Source: JADZAI01 sp964390465
GTDB lineage: Bacteria > Pseudomonadota > Alphaproteobacteria > Micropepsales > Micropepsaceae
Assembly (NCBI GenBank): GCA_964390465.1
Contig: CAYMIJ010000001.1
Span: 310,001 to 374,000 of the forward strand
Direction: 5' to 3'
DNA length: 64,000 nucleotides
Positions 59,359 through 64,000 of this stretch are shown here, one piece after another. Numbering within the stretch: position 1 is the first letter of the stretch; each line of letters opens with the position of its first letter. A program made the position numbers and the translations under genes. Under the pieces are notes generated by a model. It was not told the origin of the DNA. It searched no databases and saw only the letters and a program-made list of their open reading frames with translations.

Positions 59359-60906
59359 TCAGCCGATATTGACCGCCAGATACTGCCGCACACCCCGGCG
59401 CTCCAGAAGGATCAGCACGCTCTTGCGGCCCTGACCCTTGGCAGCGCCGACAGCAGCGGTCACATCCGCCACGGCCTTCACCGGCTGATTGCCCACCGCC
59501 ACGATGATGTCACCCTCGGTGATACCCTTGGAAGCTGCATCGCTGCCTTTGGCGACCTTGGTCACGACCAGCCCTTCGGTGCCGGCGGGCACGTCCATGC
59601 CACGGCGGATTTCATCGGTCAGTGCTGAAAGCTGCACACCCGGCAGCGCTTCCGAGCCTTGCGGACTGGCAGGGTCTGACGGTTTGCCACCCAGTTCGGC
59701 CCGCAGCTTGTCCTCGTCACGCACGGCGATGGTGGCGGTCAGGGTCTGGGTTGCGCCATTGCGCCACACTTCAAACGAGGCTGTCTGGCCAATAGCCAGC
59801 TCTGCCACGAAGCGCGCCAGCACACGATTGTCGGCCATGTCCTGGCCGTTCGCCTTGCGCACGATGTCGCCCGCCTGGAAGCCTGCGGTCTCAGCCGGGC
59901 TGCCTTTGGTCACCATGGAAACAAGCGCGCCCTTGGAATCCGGCAGGCCAGCAGCTTCGGCCATGTCCTTGTCGAGTGGCTGGATCTGAACACCCAGCCA
60001 GCCGCGCTTGACCGATCCGGTCTCACGCAGCTGCGCCACCACCTTGGTGACGGTCGAAGCTGGAACGGCAAAGCCGATACCGACACTGCCACCCGATGGC
60101 GTATAGATCGCCGAGTTCACACCAATCACTTCGCCCGCCAGATTGAAGGCCGGGCCGCCCGAATTGCCGCGATTGATCGGCGCGTCGATCTGCAGATAAT
60201 CCGTATACGGACCAGCGCCGATATTGCGGCCCCGCGCCGAAAGAATACCTGCGGTCACCGTACCGCCAAGCCCGAACGGGTTACCAACCGCGACCACCCA
60301 GTCGCCGGGGCGCAGTTTGCTGTCATCGCCCACGGGCACGAAGGGCAGCGGCGTCGAGGATTCAACCTTCAGCAGCGCGATGTCAGTGCCGGGGTCGGTG
60401 CCAATCAGTTTGGCATCCAGTTCCTTGCCATCACTGAACACGATGGTGATCTTCTCGGCCTTGTCGATGACGTGATTGTTGGTGACGATGAAGCCGGCCG
60501 CATCAATCACAAAGCCCGACCCCATGCCTTCGGTCAGGCCGTTACCGTCGGGGTCAGCTCCCTGATCAGGGCTCGGCATGGGCTGGCCGAACTGTTCATA
60601 GAAGCGGCGCATGAATTCTTCGGCATCGCCGCTCATCGCCGCCATTTCCAGCTTGGCTTCCACTTTCACGCTCACCACGGCGGGCGCGACATGCGCCACG
60701 AGATCGGCAAAGCTGAAGGGCTGACCGTTCGCCGCCTGCGGTACATAAGGCGCGATCGCCTCCGAGGCGAACAGCGCATTGGCGTGCGCCGGGCCGCTAT
60801 CGGCCAGTTGAGCGCCCAGCGCACCGGCGATCACCAGACCAAGCGCAGTGGTCGTGCCGAGAAGACGATTGCGGACGGTTTTGGAGGAACGGGGAAACAT
60901 CGACAT
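59359..60906 (-). CDS. degP: Do-family serine endopeptidase (DegP/HtrA)
   Basis: A 515-residue periplasmic protease and chaperone. The signal peptide ends around AHA after a hydrophobic LGTTTALGLVIAGALG segment. The catalytic triad is in VTNNHVIDKAEKI (His), GTDIALLKV (Asp) and NRGNSGGPAFN (Ser). Two PDZ domains follow (about 285-375, GWLGVQIQPLD, and 410-505, GVQLSALTDEI). I start at ATG 60906 because a start at 60948 would add residues without signal-peptide character. It sits between ccmH and the two-component genes, has its own 134-nt leader with direct repeats, and probably supervises envelope protein quality. Confidence 0.95.
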   Translation of the reverse strand: MSMFPRSSKTVRNRLLGTTTALGLVIAGALGAQLADSGPAHANALFASEAIAPYVPQAANGQPFSFADLVAHVAPAVVSVKVEAKLEMAAMSGDAEEFMRRFYEQFGQPMPSPDQGADPDGNGLTEGMGSGFVIDAAGFIVTNNHVIDKAEKITIVFSDGKELDAKLIGTDPGTDIALLKVESSTPLPFVPVGDDSKLRPGDWVVAVGNPFGLGGTVTAGILSARGRNIGAGPYTDYLQIDAPINRGNSGGPAFNLAGEVIGVNSAIYTPSGGSVGIGFAVPASTVTKVVAQLRETGSVKRGWLGVQIQPLDKDMAEAAGLPDSKGALVSMVTKGSPAETAGFQAGDIVRKANGQDMADNRVLARFVAELAIGQTASFEVWRNGATQTLTATIAVRDEDKLRAELGGKPSDPASPQGSEALPGVQLSALTDEIRRGMDVPAGTEGLVVTKVAKGSDAASKGITEGDIIVAVGNQPVKAVADVTAAVGAAKGQGRKSVLILLERRGVRQYLAVNIG

Positions 60907-60974
60907 GTGGCAGTCATCCTGAAAGCGCCGGTCATCCGGCCTGATCACAGTGGAACATTAAGACTAACCGCGCC

Positions 60975-60992
60975 ATGACACGGTCATGAAAC
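60975..60992. promoter_or_regulatory. Direct repeat upstream of degP (candidate OmpR/PhoB-type site)
   Basis: ATGACAC GGTC ATGAAAC consists of 7-bp units 11 bp apart, the layout of OmpR/PhoB-family sites; on the minus strand it reads GTTTCAT and GTGTCAT, close to the Pho-box unit CTGTCAT. It lies 69 nt upstream of the degP start. A second element, CCATGT (61010-61015) and ACATGG (61025-61030), is a perfect 6-bp dyad with a 9-bp spacer. The adjacent OmpR-type regulator is a candidate binder. Confidence 0.45.
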
Positions 60993-61040
60993 TTCGTTTA
61001 GCCTTAATGCCATGTGACGGATAAACATGGCGAAAACAGG

Positions 61041-61493
61041 TCAGCGGCTCTCGATTTCGTGAAGTCGCCGCTCCTCCTCCGGTGACAGCCCTTCAGGGGC
61101 TGTCGTCCGGCTCCGGTGCCGTACATAAAACGCCAGTCCGGCCGCGCCCAGCACCAGCGCCAATCCCGGCCCGAACCACAGAAACCAGGTGGCGGGGGAA
61201 ACGCGCGGGCGCAGCAGAACATAATCGCCATACCGCGCCACGATATAATCGAACACCTGTTCGTCGGTATCACCCGCCATCAGCCGCTCACGCACGATGC
61301 GGCGCAGGTCGCGGGCCAGCGGCGCGGCGGAATCGTCAATCGATTCGTTCTGGCAGACGAGACAGCGCAGCTCCGCGCTGATTGTACGCGCCCGTGCCTC
61401 AAGCGCCGGATCGTTCAGCGCCTCACCCGGCTCCAGCGCCAGTGCGGGCAGAAACATGAACAGGGCAAAAGCTGCAGACAGGAGCGCGCGCAT
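61041..61493 (-). CDS. ccmH: Cytochrome c maturation protein CcmH/CycL
   Basis: A 150-residue periplasmic, membrane-anchored protein of cytochrome c maturation. The signal peptide (MRALLSAAFALFMFLPALA) is followed by the redox motif in LRCLVCQNES, which handles apocytochrome cysteines, and a C-terminal membrane segment (about residues 102-122, FLWFGPGLALVLGAAGLAFYV). ATG 61493 has a GGAG site inside the end of ccmF; GTG 61496 is also possible. It follows ccmF directly, without the ccmG (DsbE) gene often found between them. Confidence 0.94.
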   Translation of the reverse strand: MRALLSAAFALFMFLPALALEPGEALNDPALEARARTISAELRCLVCQNESIDDSAAPLARDLRRIVRERLMAGDTDEQVFDYIVARYGDYVLLRPRVSPATWFLWFGPGLALVLGAAGLAFYVRHRSRTTAPEGLSPEEERRLHEIESR

Positions 61494-61496
61494 CAC

Positions 61497-63476
61497 CTAC
61501 TCCGCCGCTGCAAGAACAGCGGCTTTGCGTGCTGGCGCGCCGATCCGCAGCCGCCGGTCGAGCAGCGAGAGCAGCCCGCCTGCCGCCATGATGACCGCGC
61601 CAAGCCATATGAACGGGGCCAGCGGTTTGTGGTGCAGGCGCACGGTCCAGGCATTGCCCGCCTCGGCGCGCTCGCCCAGCGCCGCATAGAGATCGCCAAA
61701 CCCGGTCGTATGGATCGAGGTTTCCGTCGTGCTTGAACGGCTGACCGGGAAGAACCGACGCTCAGGTGTCAGCGTCACAGTGAAAACACCGCCCTGTTCG
61801 ACCTTCAGCACTGCGCGGTCTGATGTGTAGTTCTCGCCCCGCGCCGCGCTCACCTCGATCAAAGTCACATGATAGGGTCCAACATCAGTTCCATCGCCCG
61901 GCTTCATCGCGTTGATGGATTCCGAGGCCCAGGCGGTGGCCCCCACCACGCCCAGCACCGAAACGCCTAGCCCGGCATGGGCAAGCGCCGAACCCCACGC
62001 CGCACCCGGCAGGCCAGCCAGGCGCGACAGCGCCACGCCCGCGCCTTTCCTGAACAGCCCGGCGCGCTCCACCAGATCAGTGAGCGCGCCCAGAATCAGC
62101 CAAGCCCCCAGCGCAACGCCCATCGGCGCCATCCATGGCCCGCGTGTCTGCAGCGCCATCACTGCAATGCCAACAGCGATTGCGAGACCGGCGGCCAGCC
62201 ACAACTGCTTCGCCGCCGCTGCGATATCGCCGCGCTTCCAGGCCATGCGCGGCCCGAACGGTACCAGCAGCAGCAAGGGCACGAACAGCGCACCGGCCAC
62301 CGCGTTGAAGTATGGCGGACCAACGGAGATCGCCGCACCCGTCAGTGTACTGACGATCATTGGGTAGAGCGTACCCGTCAAAATCGCCAGCGCAGTGGAG
62401 GCCAGCAGCAGATTATTGATGGCAAGAGCGGTTTCGCGGCTGACCGGCGAAAAGACCGCATTGGATTTCAACCCATCCGCCCGCCAGGCGAACAGCGCGA
62501 ACGATCCGCCCACCGTCAGCGCCAGTATGATCAGAATGAAAACACCGCGCGCCGGATCGCTGGCGAAGGCATGCACCGAAGTCAGCACGCCGGATCGCAC
62601 AAGGAATGTGCCGAGCAGGCTGAGGCCAAAGGCCAGCAGCGCCAGAAACACCGTCCACGCTTTCAGCGCCTCGCGCCGTTCGCACACGATGGCGCTGTGC
62701 AGCAGGGCCGCGCCCGCCAGCCACGGCAGCAGCGAGGCGTTCTCGACCGGATCCCAGAACCAGAAGCCGCCCCAGCCCAGTTCATAATAAGCCCACCAGC
62801 TTCCCAGCGCGATGCCCAGCGTCAGGGCCATCCATGCGGCGAGCGCCCACGGCCGCACCCAGCGCGCCCATGCGGCGTCGATGCGCCCTTCCAGCAATCC
62901 CGCCACTGCAAAGGCGAACGTGACCGAGAAGCCGACATAGCCCGCGTAGAGCAGCGGCGGGTGAAAGGCGAGGCCGGGATCCTGCAACAGCGGATTGAGC
63001 CCGCGCCCATCCAGCGGCGCGCGATCCAACCGCGCGAACGGATTGGATGTCAGAGCGATGAACAGAAGAAAGGCGACACCGATCAGCCCCTGCACGCCCA
63101 GCACACGCGCCTTCAGGGTTGCGGGCAGATTGCGCCCGAACAGCGCAACAAGGCCGCTGAACAGCGCCAGCATCAGCGACCACAGCAGCATCGAGCCCTC
63201 GTGGTTGCCCCACGTGCCCGCGATTTTATAAAGCAGCGGCTTCAGCGAGTGGGAATTGGCCGCGACCACCGCCACCGAGAAATCAGACTGGATGTAAAGC
63301 GTCAGCAGCGCGCCGAACGAAACGACCAGCGCGCCGAGCACCGCCACCGCTGCACCCGCCGCACTCGCCATCAACAGCGGGGCACGGCGTGATGCGCCAT
63401 AGAACGCAGCGACAGCCTGATAGATCGTAAGCGCCAGCGCCAGCAGCAGCGCGAATTGGCCGAGTTCCCCGATCAC
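61497..63476 (-). CDS. ccmF: Heme lyase CcmF (CycK)
   Basis: A 659-residue inner-membrane protein with about 15 hydrophobic segments, normal for CcmF. The heme-handling WWD domain is GSWWAYYELGWGGFWFWDPV with nearby conserved histidines such as LLHS and WGNHEGS. It takes heme from holo-CcmE and, with CcmH, attaches it to apocytochrome c in the periplasm. It overlaps ccmE by 4 nt and abuts ccmH. The gene order ccmE-ccmF-ccmH-degP is the cycJKL-degP order of alphaproteobacteria. Confidence 0.96.
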   Translation of the reverse strand: MIGELGQFALLLALALTIYQAVAAFYGASRRAPLLMASAAGAAVAVLGALVVSFGALLTLYIQSDFSVAVVAANSHSLKPLLYKIAGTWGNHEGSMLLWSLMLALFSGLVALFGRNLPATLKARVLGVQGLIGVAFLLFIALTSNPFARLDRAPLDGRGLNPLLQDPGLAFHPPLLYAGYVGFSVTFAFAVAGLLEGRIDAAWARWVRPWALAAWMALTLGIALGSWWAYYELGWGGFWFWDPVENASLLPWLAGAALLHSAIVCERREALKAWTVFLALLAFGLSLLGTFLVRSGVLTSVHAFASDPARGVFILIILALTVGGSFALFAWRADGLKSNAVFSPVSRETALAINNLLLASTALAILTGTLYPMIVSTLTGAAISVGPPYFNAVAGALFVPLLLLVPFGPRMAWKRGDIAAAAKQLWLAAGLAIAVGIAVMALQTRGPWMAPMGVALGAWLILGALTDLVERAGLFRKGAGVALSRLAGLPGAAWGSALAHAGLGVSVLGVVGATAWASESINAMKPGDGTDVGPYHVTLIEVSAARGENYTSDRAVLKVEQGGVFTVTLTPERRFFPVSRSSTTETSIHTTGFGDLYAALGERAEAGNAWTVRLHHKPLAPFIWLGAVIMAAGGLLSLLDRRLRIGAPARKAAVLAAAE

Positions 63477-63946
63477 GGCTTGCCCTGCGCGGGATAGGCT
63501 TCGCCCTCTTTCCAGTGGCCGCCCTTCTTCAGCGCCTCTGCTACTTCGGGCGGCATATATTTCTCGTCATGCTTGGCCAGCACTTCAACGGCCTGAAAGG
63601 ATTTCGTCTCGTCAAACGCACCCTGCGCGACGATCCCCTGCCCCTCGCGGAACAGATCGGGCAGCAACCCTTCATAGCGCACCTTCACCTCGCCCGTGCC
63701 ATCGGTGATGGTGAAGGTCACCGGCTTGCCCGGTTCGCGCGAAACACTGCCGGGCAGGACCAGACCGCCAAGGCGCACGCGCTGACCGGCTTTAAGGTTA
63801 CCGTCCGCCAGACGTGTCAGTGCATCCTGTGGCCCGTAAAAAACCACAATCGAGTCCCTCAATGCGAACAGAACGAGGGCCGCTGCGATGGCGAGGATCG
63901 TCAGACCGCCAGCCAGAAAGGCGAAACGGCGCTGCTTACGGGTCAC
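63473..63946 (-). CDS. ccmE: Cytochrome c maturation heme chaperone CcmE (CycJ)
   Basis: A 157-residue heme chaperone with one N-terminal membrane segment (about residues 11-30, LAGGLTILAIAAALVLFAL) and an OB-fold domain. The heme-binding histidine is in VLAKHDEKYMPPEV (about His128), followed by the flexible tail. VRLGGLVLPGSV and VRYEGLLPDLFREGQGIVA are family blocks. The start is GTG 63946, with AAGGA overlapping the stop of the upstream partial frame. It passes heme to CcmF. It overlaps ccmF by 4 nt. Confidence 0.95.
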   Translation of the reverse strand: MTRKQRRFAFLAGGLTILAIAAALVLFALRDSIVVFYGPQDALTRLADGNLKAGQRVRLGGLVLPGSVSREPGKPVTFTITDGTGEVKVRYEGLLPDLFREGQGIVAQGAFDETKSFQAVEVLAKHDEKYMPPEVAEALKKGGHWKEGEAYPAQGKP

Positions 63947-63949
63947 GGC

Positions 63950-64000
63950 TCAGTCCTTGTTTACGATAAACATGTACTTGTCTTGCGCCACGAACCTACA
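63950..64000 (-). CDS. C-terminal end of an upstream gene, unidentified (cut by window edge)
   Basis: An open frame of 16 codons runs from the window edge and ends with TGA at 63952-63950, ending in FVAQDKYMFIVNKD. The ribosome binding site of ccmE lies inside it and the spacing to ccmE is 3 nt, which suggests a coupled upstream gene. In related clusters that gene is ccmI (cycH), but these residues do not look like a known CcmI C-terminus to me. Sixteen open codons could also be chance. Confidence 0.4.
   Translation of the reverse strand, partial: CRFVAQDKYMFIVNKD

Noticed and set aside
61977..63392. A 471-codon open frame on the plus strand opposite ccmF
   Set aside because: It is mostly Arg, Gln and Pro and lies fully inside ccmF, which has the complete WWD motif and coupling to ccmE and ccmH. 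It is an antisense shadow.
1..64000. CRISPR arrays, insertion sequences, prophage or restriction-type defence genes
   Set aside because: I found no regularly spaced repeats, transposase or integrase motifs, phage structural genes or defence families. The window is core-like chromosome, so the systems reported are metabolic, transport, regulatory or envelope related.

Overview
The window is a GC-rich, gene-dense stretch of bacterial chromosome, and it looks alphaproteobacterial. The main reasons are the block ccmE-ccmF-ccmH-degP-response regulator-histidine kinase with glnE nearby (63.9 to 52.3 kb, minus strand), a glutathione reductase with the GTCVIRGCVPKK motif next to rpiA, and a class II DAHP synthase. 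The many acyl-CoA and CoA-transferase genes and the long-form PstC and PstA also fit. I cannot fix the order; a Caulobacterales/Hyphomonadaceae-, Sphingomonadales- or Rhizobiales-like organism would all be possible. I see no rRNA, no convincing tRNA, no CRISPR array, no insertion sequence and no prophage. About 57 protein genes fill nearly all of the sequence, and two of them are cut by the window edges.

Layout: 0-7.6 kb holds rpiA (partial), gor, a membrane-anchored DsbA-like protein, DAHP synthase, an acyl-CoA dehydrogenase, and a divergent csoR/copA copper pair with a clear CsoR-type operator between them. 7.6-13.7 kb is small-molecule metabolism: a CoA transferase, a ribokinase plus nucleoside hydrolase pair, an MDR oxidoreductase, and a MaoC/HpcH pair. 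The last two units diverge across a duplicated 16-bp dyad. 13.7-22.6 kb is a phosphate module: a Pho-box-like site, pstS, a very long pstC with a WD40-like propeller insert, a long pstA with a coiled coil, pstB, a methyltransferase, and (opposite strand) an OprO/OprP-type porin. 22.9-28.5 kb is a PadR-controlled RND efflux pump plus a small outer-membrane barrel protein.

28.7-38.2 kb holds an acetyltransferase, two acyl-CoA dehydrogenases, a secreted PAAR-like protein, a conserved hypothetical gene, aminopeptidase N and a multi-PAS hybrid-free sensor kinase. 38.4-40.6 kb is a two-gene unit whose first product resembles the C-terminal half of the Pel polysaccharide protein PelA. 40.6-52.3 kb is polyamine-rich: a glutamine-synthetase-like gamma-glutamylpolyamine synthetase, PotF-type binding protein, speD and speE (divergent) and potHIG. 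Inserted among these are a sigma/anti-sigma/CnrX-like trio and a divergent class A beta-lactamase/AmpR-like pair. 52.3-64 kb holds glnE, an HU protein, an MFS transporter, and the two-component pair, degP and cytochrome c maturation genes.

The points most worth a second look are the propeller-bearing PstC within a porin/methyltransferase phosphate cluster, the PelA-like orphan pair, the signal-peptide-bearing PAAR-like protein, the RND pump lacking the usual proton-relay residues, the duplicated dyad at 12.3 kb, and the polyamine region with its interleaved sigma-factor and beta-lactamase units. All functional statements rest on motif reading only; no database search was possible.
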